Below, piece by piece: positions 19,305 to 28,694 of a DNA stretch of 64,000 nucleotides. Positions within the stretch are counted from its first letter, which is position 1. Each line of letters begins with the position of its first letter. The position numbers and the translations under genes were made by a program. The stretch covers positions 48,385 to 112,384 of the forward strand of contig CAZCQH010000013.1 of NCBI GenBank assembly GCA_964500805.1, written 5' to 3'. The notes under the pieces are model-generated. The model saw nothing but the letters and a program-made list of their open reading frames with translations, was not told the DNA's origin and ran no database searches. This DNA is from Ga0077555 sp964500805 (lineage in GTDB: Bacteria > Pseudomonadota > Alphaproteobacteria > Rhizobiales > Hyphomicrobiaceae).

Positions 19305-20684
19305 ATGACCAGCTTTGCGCCAATGAAAACAGCAATCTCAACAGAAAGCGGCGCCAAGCGCCTCGAGCAAGACGTGACCGGATGCCTGGAAACGAAAATC
19401 GGTACCGCAGGCCTCTCAGCCGTATCCCTAGAGCATTGGCTTGCACGGCTGGAGACGCCTTTGGCCGATCTCAAAGAGATGCAGCGTACGGGCGCACTCG
19501 ACCATCTCGCCATTGTCGATCGCGACAACGACATCGTCGAAGCTGAACAGGCGCTAAATAAGCTGTCGACCGGCGCCAAGACGATTGTGTTCCTCGGCAC
19601 CGGCGGCTCGAGCCTTGGCGGACAAACGCTAGCTCAGCTCGCCGGCTGGAACATCCCGGGTGGGGCCGATGAGCATCAGAAAGGGCGCCCGCGCACGCGC
19701 TTTTACGACAATTTGGATGGCGTGACGCTCGAACGTGCGCTCGCCTCGCTCGACCTCGCTTCGACCCGTTTCATCGTGATCTCCAAATCGGGCGGCACAC
19801 CCGAGACGCTCACGCAGGCCGCCGCCGCGCTCACAGCCCTGCGGGACAAGGGACTTACCAGCAGTATCGCGACGTCCTTTCTCGGCGTCTCGGATCCGTC
19901 TTCGCCCGGCAAATCGAATGCGTTGAGGAGGATGGCGGGGACGTTCAATTTTCCTGTGCTTGACCATCCGCCGAAGATCGGTGGACGCTTCTCGGGTCTG
20001 TCGATCGTCGGCCTACTGCCGGCGATGGCACGCGGCCTCAATGCTCGCCAGGTGCGGGCTGGGGCAAAGGACGTCGTCGAGGCATTGAAGGCTGCTGACA
20101 GACCAGCCGCGTTCGCACCTGCAGTCGGCGCTGCGGTTGCGATCGGTCTTGCGCGCGAATGTGGTATCGGCGTCAACGTAATGATGCCGTATGCGGACCG
20201 CCTGAAAAGCTTCGGGCATTGGTACGTGCAGCTTTGGGCGGAAAGCCTTGGCAAGGGAGGTCAGGGCACGGCACCGCTCGCGTGTCTTGGACCGCTCGAC
20301 CAGCATTCGCAGCTGCAACTGTTCATGGACGGGCCGAAAGAGCATTTCATAACAATTGTCCGCAGCGACACCCGAAACCACGGGCCGAAAATTCCTGCAG
20401 ACATTGCTGCCGCGGCCGGCATCGATTTCATGACGGACCGTGCAGTCGGCGATCTCGTCTCGGCTCAGGCGCACGCAGTCCCGGAGGCTCTGGGCCGCGC
20501 GGGTCGGCCGGTGCGCACGATCGATCTGCCGAAGCTTGACGAGCCCGCTTTGGGTGCACTGATAATGCATATGATGCTCGAAACAATCCTAGCGGCGAGG
20601 CTACTCGAAGTTGATGCTTTCGATCAGCCTGCTGTGGAGCTTGCCAAGGTGCTCACACGCGACAAGTTGTCGAGCAAGGCGTGA
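19305..20684 (+). CDS. pgi: Glucose-6-phosphate isomerase
   Basis: Interconverts glucose-6-phosphate and fructose-6-phosphate. The SIS-fold sugar-phosphate segments are visible: GTGGSSLGGQTLAQL and VISKSGGTPETLTQ. The later catalytic stretches MPYADRLKSFGHWYVQLWAESLGK and DQHSQLQLFMDGPKEHFITIV are also present. At 459 aa it is the shorter alphaproteobacterial/Gram-positive-like type, not the 550-aa enterobacterial form. A second ATG six codons in (MKTAIST) could be the true start. It lies in the same orientation between the M16 pair and mutL. Confidence 0.93.
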   Translation: MTSFAPMKTAISTESGAKRLEQDVTGCLETKIGTAGLSAVSLEHWLARLETPLADLKEMQRTGALDHLAIVDRDNDIVEAEQALNKLSTGAKTIVFLGTGGSSLGGQTLAQLAGWNIPGGADEHQKGRPRTRFYDNLDGVTLERALASLDLASTRFIVISKSGGTPETLTQAAAALTALRDKGLTSSIATSFLGVSDPSSPGKSNALRRMAGTFNFPVLDHPPKIGGRFSGLSIVGLLPAMARGLNARQVRAGAKDVVEALKAADRPAAFAPAVGAAVAIGLARECGIGVNVMMPYADRLKSFGHWYVQLWAESLGKGGQGTAPLACLGPLDQHSQLQLFMDGPKEHFITIVRSDTRNHGPKIPADIAAAAGIDFMTDRAVGDLVSAQAHAVPEALGRAGRPVRTIDLPKLDEPALGALIMHMMLETILAARLLEVDAFDQPAVELAKVLTRDKLSSKA

Positions 20685-20814
20685 CGACAACCAGCGACTG
20701 CCATGTGAATGTGCATCACTCGGTGATGATGCTGGCGCAATGTGCTAAGTGCTGTGCAGTTCGGATTGATTGCATGGCAAGTGATTCGCTTGGATCAGAC
20801 CAGGAACCCAGCCC

Positions 20815-22746
20815 GTGGCGATCCGCCAGCTCAGCCCAGAAACAATCAATCGGATCGCCGCAGGCGAGGTGATTGAACGCCCGGCGAGCGTCGTGAAGGA
20901 GCTGGTCGAAAACGCCATCGATGCAAGCGCGAAGCAGATCGAGGTCGTGGCGGCTGGCGGCGGTCTCTCACTGGTCAGGGTCACCGATGATGGATTGGGG
21001 ATGGACGCGCACGATCTTGCTCTGGCAGTCGAAAGGCACGCTACCTCCAAGCTCCCAGCCAATGACTTGTTCAACATCGAAACGCTGGGTTTCCGCGGTG
21101 AGGCGCTGCCTTCGATCGGATCGGTGGCGCAGCTCTCCATCAAAACTCGCCAGCAGGATGCACCTACTGGTTTGGCGATCGTGGTCGACCGCGGAGCGAA
21201 GAGCGAGGTGCGGCCCGCCGCGCTCAATCGCGGGACGAGCGTCGAGGTACGCGATCTCTTCTCGGCAACGCCGGCGCGCCTCAAGTTCATGCGGACTGAG
21301 CGAGCGGAGAACCTTGCCATAACCGAAATGGTCAAGCGGCTTGCCATGGCCCATCCTGAAATAGGCTTTGCGGTGACGACGGGAGAGCGCTCAGGTCTCG
21401 TGTTGCCGGCCGCCCCCTCTGACACATCTGCTAACGATGGGCGCCTGCGTCGGCTCGGACGCATCATGGGTCGCGAATTTCTCGACGACGCGCTCGAGCT
21501 CGACGGCGAGCGCGAAGGTATTCGTCTCTCCGGCTTCATAGGTTTGCCGACGCTGCATCGCCCGGACAGCGGCATGCAGTTCTTGTTCGTCAACGGACGG
21601 CCCGTGCGCGACCGGCTGCTGCTTGGAGCCGTGCGAGCGGCCTATGGTGATCTTATTCCCAAGGGCCGTAACCCGATGGTCGCATTGTTCGTAACGCTTG
21701 AACCACGTGAGGTTGACGTCAACGTACATCCGACCAAGGCAGAGGTCCGCTTTCGCGATCAGGCGAGCGTCAGAAGTTTGATCATCGGCGGCTTGAGACA
21801 CGCGTTGGAGGCGGCTGGACATCGCGCCAGCGCACTGGGTGGCATGCGCACGCTCGATGCATTGCAGCGTGAACATCAACAGGCCCCGCCTGGAGCAGCC
21901 AATTCGAATATATCGAACACGAGTAGTTCTGGTGAAACCAGTGCGGCTTCCAAACGATGGCCCTCATTTGATGCTCGCGCACGGGCACAATTACCACGGG
22001 ATCAGGAACAGACCTCAAACGGCACTGAATGGCGCGCATGGCGACGCGAGACGACCCGATTTCCGCCCGGGCTTTCGGAAGCGTTTCAGGCCCCACTCGA
22101 GGGCCTGGACCTGCCGAGTGCCGATACTTCGGCCGCAGATGAACCTGCCCCCGAAATCCTGAAGCAACGCCCGCTTGGTGCCGCCCGGGCGCAATTGCAT
22201 GAGACCTACATTGTGGCCGAGACGGAGCAATCCGTAGTCATCGTTGATCAACACGCTGCGCACGAGCGACTTGTGTATGAGCGCATGAAAGCAATGCTCG
22301 CTAAGGGTGGCGTGGCTCGCCAGGGGCTCCTCATCCCAGAAATCATCGAAATGAGTCCGGATGAAGCTTCGCTGCTCGCCGATTGTTCACACGAGCTTGC
22401 AGAGCTCGGCCTCTTGCTAGAGCCGTTTGGGCCTGGCGCCATCGCTGTGCGAGAGATTCCGGCGCTGCTCGGTGACACCGACGTTAAGGGGCTCGTGCGC
22501 GATCTCCTGTCCAGCGTGCTCTCTGACGGCACGACGACACTTCTGAAGGATCGCCTCGAGGCAGTTTGCGCCTCAATGGCCTGTCACGGCAGTGTGCGAG
22601 CCGGTCGCCGCCTCACACCCGCAGAGATGAATGCGCTGCTCCGAGAAATGGAAGCAACTCCGTTTTCCGGACAGTGCAATCACGGCCGACCAACCTACGT
22701 TGAATTGAAGCGCAGCGACATAGAGCGCCTGTTCGGACGCGGTTAG
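20815..22746 (+). CDS. mutL: DNA mismatch repair protein MutL, endonuclease type
   Basis: GHKL ATPase that couples MutS mismatch recognition to downstream processing. N-terminal ATPase motifs are NRIAAGEVIERPASVVKELVENAIDA, DDGLGMD and GFRGEALPSIGS, with GTSVEVRDLFSATPARLKF following. A Ser/Thr/Pro linker (about 340-440) joins a dimerisation domain carrying the DQHA(x)2E(x)4E metal motif (VDQHAAHERLVYE) plus ACHGSVRAG and CNHGRP. These show a nicking MutL, as expected in bacteria without MutH. The start is GTG, with AGGA about 10 bases upstream. Length 643 aa is typical. Confidence 0.96.
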   Translation: MAIRQLSPETINRIAAGEVIERPASVVKELVENAIDASAKQIEVVAAGGGLSLVRVTDDGLGMDAHDLALAVERHATSKLPANDLFNIETLGFRGEALPSIGSVAQLSIKTRQQDAPTGLAIVVDRGAKSEVRPAALNRGTSVEVRDLFSATPARLKFMRTERAENLAITEMVKRLAMAHPEIGFAVTTGERSGLVLPAAPSDTSANDGRLRRLGRIMGREFLDDALELDGEREGIRLSGFIGLPTLHRPDSGMQFLFVNGRPVRDRLLLGAVRAAYGDLIPKGRNPMVALFVTLEPREVDVNVHPTKAEVRFRDQASVRSLIIGGLRHALEAAGHRASALGGMRTLDALQREHQQAPPGAANSNISNTSSSGETSAASKRWPSFDARARAQLPRDQEQTSNGTEWRAWRRETTRFPPGLSEAFQAPLEGLDLPSADTSAADEPAPEILKQRPLGAARAQLHETYIVAETEQSVVIVDQHAAHERLVYERMKAMLAKGGVARQGLLIPEIIEMSPDEASLLADCSHELAELGLLLEPFGPGAIAVREIPALLGDTDVKGLVRDLLSSVLSDGTTTLLKDRLEAVCASMACHGSVRAGRRLTPAEMNALLREMEATPFSGQCNHGRPTYVELKRSDIERLFGRG

Positions 22747-22815
22747 ACCTGGAACGGCCATCGACCTCCTTAGGACATGCACAACGCCGACCAATCTGCA
22801 TTAAAGTGATCTGCA

Positions 22816-23535
22816 TCACATCAGACGATCGATTAGACTCGTCATGGAATCAAGCGTCGGCGCATCGGCAGCGATTTTTGAGTACGCCAGTCGCTCTTCC
22901 AGCACCGAGAATTCGGTGCAGCACACAAGCACAACATCGGCGCCGGCAGTTCTGAAAGTGCGCTTTAAGGCGCGATAGCGCTCGAGGAGATGGGGCGAGA
23001 CGTCGCCTGCCTTCACCGCGCGGATGATAGCCAGCGCCTCCGCCTCGCCGGCAGCGTCGGAATAGAGCGGAGCGACGTCGCTCCCGCGACACTTCTGCTC
23101 GAAAATGCCGATGCGCCGCAGTGCCGGCATTCCGAGCACGCCGAATTTGACGACCTCCTGGCCGGCGGTCTTGCGCACATCGTCGAGGGCCGAGTCGATC
23201 ATGTCGATGAACGGTATCCGGAGCGCAGCGCGGATCGGCTCGGCGAAAGCGTGCGCGGTGTTGCAGGCGATGACGACTACGGTCGCGCCGGCCCGCTCCA
23301 GACCCCGCGCCATGTCGACCAGCGTTTCCGTCGGATCGACCTTGCCGCCTTCGAGCAGGAATGCAATGCGCGACGGCACCTTCGGGTTGTTATCGACCAG
23401 CATGCGCACATGATCGGCGTCATCGCGGGCAGGCGTACGGCGGATGATCTGGCGCATCATCTCGACCGTCGCCTCCGGGCCCATGCCGCCCATGATGCCG
23501 ATGACGGTGTTCGGATCCTTGACGGAGATCGCCAT
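22816..23535 (-). CDS. Aspartate/glutamate racemase family protein
   Basis: Cofactor-independent amino-acid racemase family. GIMGGMGPEATVEMM at the N-terminus and two catalytic cysteines in matching positions of the pseudo-symmetric halves (VIACNTAH and VLVCCTEFSVL) are visible. Length is 239 aa, as in aspartate racemases. It follows a pyridoxal-enzyme gene by 14 bases on the same strand, suggesting an amino-acid operon. Aspartate racemase is likely; glutamate or hydantoin racemase cannot be excluded. Confidence 0.88.
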   Translation of the reverse strand: MAISVKDPNTVIGIMGGMGPEATVEMMRQIIRRTPARDDADHVRMLVDNNPKVPSRIAFLLEGGKVDPTETLVDMARGLERAGATVVVIACNTAHAFAEPIRAALRIPFIDMIDSALDDVRKTAGQEVVKFGVLGMPALRRIGIFEQKCRGSDVAPLYSDAAGEAEALAIIRAVKAGDVSPHLLERYRALKRTFRTAGADVVLVCCTEFSVLEERLAYSKIAADAPTLDSMTSLIDRLM

Positions 23536-23549
23536 CGCGCACCGCTCCG

Positions 23550-24563
23550 TCAGGGCTGATAGCCGGGAAGGCCAAACGCATTCGGATAGCCAAAGAGACC
23601 GACCTGCCCGCCGGTGTGCAGGAAGACGACATTGTCGGTTTTCTTGAAGTGACCTTTCTTGATCAGGTCGATGAGGCCCGCCATGCCTTTCCCCGAATAG
23701 ACGGGATCGAGCAGGATGCCCTCGAGCGTGGCGACGAGCTTCAGCGCTTCCACCATGCCCTCGGTCGGAATGCCGTAACCCTGTCCGACGTAGTCGCAGT
23801 TCGCGACCACGTGCTCGCGCTTCACGATGCCGGCAAGACCGAGATGGGCCGCCGTCTTTTCCGCCAGCGCAAAGACGTTGGCTTCCTGGCGGTCCTTGGG
23901 CGCGCGCACGCCGATGCCGAGCACGGGTATGCCGCAGTTCAGCGCAACCAGGCCCGTGACGAGCCCCGCCTGCGTGCCGGCGCTGCCGGTTGCATGAACG
24001 AGGTGATTGATCCTGAGGCCCATGTCATTGGCCTGCGCCAAGAGCTCAAGGGCGCAGTTGACATAACCGAGCGCACCCACCGGGTTCGAGCCTCCGCCCG
24101 GAATGACGTAGGGCCGCCGGCCCTTCTTCTTGAGGTCCACAGCGACGGTTTCCATTTCGGCCTGCATGTCCGCACCGCCGGGGCGCTTCGAGATCGACGC
24201 GCCGTGCAGCTGATCGAGCAGCACGTTGCCGTTGAGCGTGTAGGCCTCGTCGCTGTAGCCGGTGCGATCCTCCAGCAGGATCTGGCACTCCATGCCGAGC
24301 TTTGCCGCAGCAGCCGCGGTCTGCCGGGCATGGTTCGATTGGGTCGCACCTTGGGTAATGACGATATCGGCCTTCTGAGCCTCAGCGTCCGCCATCAGGA
24401 ACTCGAGCTTCCGCGTCTTGTTGCCCCCGGTCGAAAGGCCCGTGCAATCGTCGCGCTTGATCCACAGGCGCGGACCGCCGAGATGCTTGGTCAAATTGTC
24501 CATTGGCTCGAGGGGCGTCGGCATATGGCCGAGGCGGACGCGGGGATAACGGGCGAGATGCAT
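23550..24563 (-). CDS. PLP-dependent D-cysteine desulfhydrase / L-cysteate sulfo-lyase family
   Basis: Fold-type II PLP enzyme of the ACC-deaminase/D-cysteine desulfhydrase group, 337 aa. The cofactor lysine lies in STGGNKTRKLEFL, followed by ITQGATQSNHARQTAAAAAKLG, and the phosphate-binding glycine segment is near HATGSAGTQAGL. Known members release pyruvate, ammonia and sulfide from D-cysteine, or sulfite from L-cysteate (CuyA). The start MHLARYPRVRLGHMPTPLEPM resembles CuyA-type enzymes as I remember them, but I cannot separate the two activities. It is upstream of the racemase on the same strand. Confidence 0.85.
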   Translation of the reverse strand: MHLARYPRVRLGHMPTPLEPMDNLTKHLGGPRLWIKRDDCTGLSTGGNKTRKLEFLMADAEAQKADIVITQGATQSNHARQTAAAAAKLGMECQILLEDRTGYSDEAYTLNGNVLLDQLHGASISKRPGGADMQAEMETVAVDLKKKGRRPYVIPGGGSNPVGALGYVNCALELLAQANDMGLRINHLVHATGSAGTQAGLVTGLVALNCGIPVLGIGVRAPKDRQEANVFALAEKTAAHLGLAGIVKREHVVANCDYVGQGYGIPTEGMVEALKLVATLEGILLDPVYSGKGMAGLIDLIKKGHFKKTDNVVFLHTGGQVGLFGYPNAFGLPGYQP

Positions 24564-24797
24564 CTGTTTTCCTTCGGCGACGATGGGCGGTGCCCGCTTT
24601 TTGGCCTGGAGCGCGGTGCCAGGTTATAGCCCGTCACCTGACGCCCACTGGTCACAGACCTCAGACGCCAAATCAAGTGGGTCCAGGCTGAAAGTCTCGC
24701 AATTCACGCCGGTTTGCGACAGGTCAAAGCAGTTTGTGCAGGCCGCCATCAGGTTGAGGCCGGTCCGTCCCCTCGCAGCTTTCGGTCCTTCGACCCT

Positions 24798-25523
24798 ATG
24801 CGCCTTTCCCATCTCTTCGATCGCAACGTGGCCTGGGCTCAGCAGAAGACCCGGGACGATCCAACCTATTTTGTTCGGCAGGCTGAGCAGCAGTCGCCGC
24901 GGTACCTCTGGATCGGGTGCTCGGATAGCCGCGTCACCGCCAACGATGTGCTCGACCTGGACCCTGGCGAGGTGTTCGTGCACCGCAATATCGCCAACAT
25001 GATGCACACCAGCGACATGAACCTGTTGGCAGTGCTGGAGTTCGCAATCGAGACCCTTAGGGTCGAGCATGTCATCGTGTGCGGCCATTATGGCTGTGGC
25101 GGCGTCCGGCGCGCGATCGGCAACGAGCGGACCGCTTTGGTCGACCACTGGCTGCAGCCGCTCGTGATGATGTACCGCAAGCACCACAAAGTCTTCGAGG
25201 CTTTGCAGAGCGACGATGCGAAGCTCGATCGAGTTTGTGAGCTGAACATCGAGATGCAGATGCGCCGCGTGGCCATGACGCCGATTGTGGAGGCTGCATG
25301 GGCGCGTCGCCAGCCGCTGCATCTGCACGGCTGGATCTACGGTATGCACGACGGCCTGCTGCGCAATCTCGGCCCCTCAATCTCGTCCTTGGAGGAACGC
25401 GACACACTGCCGAGCATTGATGAGCGCGCGGTGCGTCCGGCCGAGCCACTGAGCGGCGTGCGATTGCAGGCAGCGGAGGCTTTCTCATTGCTGCCCGCCG
25501 CTGACAGCGCGGTCAACCCGTGA
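24798..25523 (+). CDS. Beta-class carbonic anhydrase
   Basis: Zinc enzyme hydrating CO2 to bicarbonate. The beta-CA zinc ligands are in CSDSRVTAND (Cys plus the Asp-Arg dyad) and VCGHYGCGGV (His and Cys). The RNIANM segment is also typical. I start at ATG 24798 (MRLSHLFDRN, 241 aa), which matches Can-type N-termini; the frame also opens at 24714 without family support. It converges with the CoA-transferase at 25529, whose stop is 5 bases away. Probably constitutive, supplying bicarbonate for carboxylases. Confidence 0.95.
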   Translation: MRLSHLFDRNVAWAQQKTRDDPTYFVRQAEQQSPRYLWIGCSDSRVTANDVLDLDPGEVFVHRNIANMMHTSDMNLLAVLEFAIETLRVEHVIVCGHYGCGGVRRAIGNERTALVDHWLQPLVMMYRKHHKVFEALQSDDAKLDRVCELNIEMQMRRVAMTPIVEAAWARRQPLHLHGWIYGMHDGLLRNLGPSISSLEERDTLPSIDERAVRPAEPLSGVRLQAAEAFSLLPAADSAVNP

Positions 25524-25528
25524 CTGAA

Positions 25529-26683
25529 TTACGCGATGACCTTGGCGGCGCGAAGTGCTTTGAGACGAGCAGCATCAAGCCCGAGCAAGCCGCGAAGAAT
25601 CTCGTCGGTGTGCTGGCCGGGTGTCGGCACTGGTCCGATGCGGCCGGGCGTAGCAGACATCTTAACGGCGACGCCGGGCACGTGGATCTCGCCAGCAAGC
25701 GCGTCTGGGACTTTGGCCAACAATTCGCGCTCCCAGGTGTGAGCGTCCTTCACCACCTCGGGAATGCTGCGCACAGGCGCAACGGGGACGCCGGCGGCGA
25801 GCAGCGTGTCGACGATCTCGGAGACCGTGTGGTCAGCGCACCACGCTTCGATCGCTCGGCGGCGGGCATCGCCCGCTCCGATCGACGAGTTGATTGGGCC
25901 GGCATCGGTGCCAGCCGTGCTTCCCGTGACGATCTTCATCAGCGCACCCGCCATCTCGCGGCCGATGGCAGCAATCACCACATGGCCGTCCTTGGCGCGA
26001 TAGGGCGGGCGGCCACCCTCGCCGCCTTCATCGCCCGTGCCGAGGTGATAAATGCTCGGGATCTCGACCATGGTCAGCGCCGAGTCGAGCAGGCAGCAGT
26101 CGATCACCTGGCCTTCACCGGTGCGATCGCGATGACGGAGCGCGGCAAGGGCGCCGATCGTGGCATGCAGCGCCGTGGTGCGATCGACCAGAGAGAAGGC
26201 AGTGCCGACCGGTTGCCCCACGGGCCGGCCGGTGAGGCTCATCAGCCCGCTCATCGCCTGACCTAGCGGGTCGAAGGCAGGGCGATCCTTATAGGGGCCG
26301 TACTGTCCGAAGCCGGAGACCGACACAAGGATGATATTGGGCTTGATCCTCTTCAGCGCCTCGTAGCCGAAGCCCATGGCCTCCATCGTGCCCGGGCGGA
26401 AGTTTTCGAGCACGATGTCGGACTTTTTTACGAGGTTGGTGAAGATCTCCTTCCCTTCGTCGTTGCGCATGTCGAGGCAGATCGACTTCTTGCCGCGATT
26501 GTAGACGGTGAAATAGACGCTCTGGCCCCGCACGATGGGCGGGTTCTTGCGGGTCTCCTCACCGCCGATGCGCTCGATCTTGATCACCTCGGCGCCGAGG
26601 TCCGACATCATCATGCCGCCGCGCGGACCCGCCTGGAAGCGCGCCAGTTCCAACACCCGGACGCCGTCGAGACTGAGCTTCAT
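25529..26683 (-). CDS. CaiB/BaiF (class III) CoA-transferase
   Basis: Family III CoA-transferase of 384 aa. The N-terminal LDGVRVLELARFQAGPRGGMMMSDLGAEVIKIE is diagnostic. The probable catalytic Asp is in AFDPLGQAMSGLMSLTG, and the C-terminal interlocking segment contains VPGVAVKMSATPGRIGPVPTPGQHTDEIL. Such enzymes move CoA between carboxylic acids (formyl-CoA, carnitine, succinyl or mesaconyl types); the pair used here is unknown. It leads a minus-strand group with an epimerase, SDR and cyclase, suggesting degradation of an unusual organic acid. Confidence 0.92.
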   Translation of the reverse strand: MKLSLDGVRVLELARFQAGPRGGMMMSDLGAEVIKIERIGGEETRKNPPIVRGQSVYFTVYNRGKKSICLDMRNDEGKEIFTNLVKKSDIVLENFRPGTMEAMGFGYEALKRIKPNIILVSVSGFGQYGPYKDRPAFDPLGQAMSGLMSLTGRPVGQPVGTAFSLVDRTTALHATIGALAALRHRDRTGEGQVIDCCLLDSALTMVEIPSIYHLGTGDEGGEGGRPPYRAKDGHVVIAAIGREMAGALMKIVTGSTAGTDAGPINSSIGAGDARRRAIEAWCADHTVSEIVDTLLAAGVPVAPVRSIPEVVKDAHTWERELLAKVPDALAGEIHVPGVAVKMSATPGRIGPVPTPGQHTDEILRGLLGLDAARLKALRAAKVIA

Positions 26684-26741
26684 GGTTGGCTCCTGTTGTA
26701 GCGCACATCCCCGCGGCTCTGGCGATCAACACATCCGGCGA

Positions 26742-27677
26742 TCAAGCAATCGGCGGCAGGCCTTTGTCGTGGCGGACGTCATTGATGATCTGCTTTACGC
26801 GATCACGATAGGGCCGATACTGCACGCCGAACTCGGCGACGAGGCGCGCGTTGTCGATCATGAAATTCCCGCTCGAATCGCGTCCGCCCGCCTCCTTTTG
26901 AAAGCTGATCCTGGCGTCGGGAAGGTAGGAGCGAACAATGTCGGCGATCTCGCCCAGGCTGATCGCGATGCCGCCGGTATTGTAGATGCGGTGCTGCGGC
27001 CTGTCCGACATCAGCACGCGCGAGAAGACCTCGGCGATCTCATCGACGTGAATCGGGCAGCGCATGGCGTCCTTGAACGGAAACGAGATGGCATTGCCGC
27101 GCGCCGGCTCAGTGATGATGTTCACGTGGTCCACGGAGCCGCGCACTTTGTCGGGGCCGGTGACGTTGGCCGGCCGGATGCCGGTGATGAGCATCCCGAA
27201 CTTCTCGGTGTAGTCCTGGGCCTGCCACTCGTTGATGATCTTGTGCTTGGCGTACTGGTACTCTCCGTGCACGTCGTCCTGCTCGGTGACGGGGCGGTTG
27301 CCGTAGTGCGTTTGCTTGCCGTTCACCGCCAGCGAGCTCGCATACATCGTGTGTTTCACGCCCAGCAGCCGCGCCGCCTCGAAGCAGTTGTCCATGCCGA
27401 GGATATTGAGTTTCATGGCCACGTGCGGGGCGTGATCACTGCCTAGAAAATAGGAGAGATTGACGACGCGCTCGGGCTTCGCCGCCGACATCGCGGCCAT
27501 CACATCATCGAACTGGGTCACGTCGCCGCGCACCGACTTCACCTTGTCGCCGAGATCGGCGAACGAGTGGGCCCCGGGGTTGATGTCCATGGACGTTACC
27601 TTCTGCCCGCGTGCTGCGAGCAGACGAACCAGCCGATGGCCGATGAATCCCGTGCCGCCAACGACGAAAACAGACAT
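26742..27677 (-). CDS. NAD-dependent epimerase/dehydratase (extended SDR)
   Basis: Rossmann dinucleotide motif GGTGFIGHRLV at residues 7-17 and an active-site YxxxK in EYQYAKHKIINEW identify the extended SDR family; 311 aa is normal. The C-terminal half carries the variable substrate domain. Sugar-nucleotide substrates are typical of the family, but the neighbours (CoA-transferase, SDR, cyclase) hint at a catabolic role. Substrate is unknown. Confidence 0.88.
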   Translation of the reverse strand: MSVFVVGGTGFIGHRLVRLLAARGQKVTSMDINPGAHSFADLGDKVKSVRGDVTQFDDVMAAMSAAKPERVVNLSYFLGSDHAPHVAMKLNILGMDNCFEAARLLGVKHTMYASSLAVNGKQTHYGNRPVTEQDDVHGEYQYAKHKIINEWQAQDYTEKFGMLITGIRPANVTGPDKVRGSVDHVNIITEPARGNAISFPFKDAMRCPIHVDEIAEVFSRVLMSDRPQHRIYNTGGIAISLGEIADIVRSYLPDARISFQKEAGGRDSSGNFMIDNARLVAEFGVQYRPYRDRVKQIINDVRHDKGLPPIA

Positions 27678-27892
27678 GTCACTCTCCGTGCTTGCGTGCG
27701 AATGACGCCGAGCGCTCCAACCAAGAAACCAGGCCGCAATTGAATGCTGGCATGCGTCTGCAAAACCGGCAATTGATAATGCCGGGGCGCATCAATGCGC
27801 GAAGCCTTGAGCTGCTCTCACATGGCTGCAGAGCTTCGCGGGCGCCTACCACTTATCTCCTGCGCATCCGGCATCGGGTCTTGGGGTCAGCA

Positions 27893-28672
27893 TCAATCCG
27901 GGATGATGCCACCATCGACGTTGAACGACTGCCCAGTGATATTGCGCGAGCCGGGCGAAGCCAGGAATACAGCCATGGCGGCGATGTCCTCCGGATCGTT
28001 GGCGCGCTTCAGCGGGATCATCTCGGCGCGACGCTTCTCCATCTCCTCGATCGAGACGCCTTCCTGCTGAGCGCGCACGCGCAGGTTGGCATCCGAGAGT
28101 GCGGTGCGCGTCACGCCGGGGCAGATGGCGTTGACGTTGATGTTGTGCTTGCCGAGCTGCTGGGCCGCCGTCTTGGTCAGGCTGATGACCGCGCCCTTGC
28201 TCGCGCCATAGGCCGCATTGGATAGGCCGATATAGCCTTTGCCAGCGATCGAGGCGATGTTGATGATGCGGCCCTCGCGGCGCGGGATCATCGTTCGCGC
28301 CACGGTTTGCAGGCAGAAGAACACACCCTTGGCATTGACCCGATGGATACGGTCCCAATCCGCCTCGGTAATGTCCATGATGTCGGCGCGGCGCGTGACC
28401 CCGGCGTTGTTGACGAGAATATCGATCTTGCCGAAGTCGCGGAGGGCGCGATCGACCATCCTCTGAATGTCCTCCACGCTGCCGACATCGGCCGTTGAGG
28501 CCGCAGCGCGCCGCTGATGGGATGCAATCTCGCCGGCCACCTTTTCCGCGCGCTCGACGTTAATGTCGGCGACGATAACGGCGGCACCGGCTTCGGCCAG
28601 CGCTTTCGCCGTCGCTTCGCCGATGCCTTGCCCGGCACCCGTCACAAGCGCGACCTTGCCCTGCAGGATCAT
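27893..28672 (-). CDS. Classical SDR family oxidoreductase
   Basis: NAD(P)-dependent short-chain dehydrogenase. It shows TGAGQGIGEAT (cofactor), NNAG, the catalytic Ser in NIASIAG, and YGASK. It ends with the conserved FNVDGGIIPD. From ATG 28672 it has 259 aa, with AAGGAG about 8 bases upstream; the frame extends 15 codons further without support. 22 bases separate it from the cyclase gene upstream, so they are probably co-transcribed. Substrate is likely a secondary alcohol or sugar acid. Confidence 0.92.
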   Translation of the reverse strand: MILQGKVALVTGAGQGIGEATAKALAEAGAAVIVADINVERAEKVAGEIASHQRRAAASTADVGSVEDIQRMVDRALRDFGKIDILVNNAGVTRRADIMDITEADWDRIHRVNAKGVFFCLQTVARTMIPRREGRIINIASIAGKGYIGLSNAAYGASKGAVISLTKTAAQQLGKHNINVNAICPGVTRTALSDANLRVRAQQEGVSIEEMEKRRAEMIPLKRANDPEDIAAMAVFLASPGSRNITGQSFNVDGGIIPD

Positions 28673-28694
28673 GAGACGTCTCCTTGCTTTTCGT

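Noticed and set aside
23616..24629. 337-residue plus-strand frame
   Set aside because: It is antisense to the PLP enzyme gene and carries no domain.
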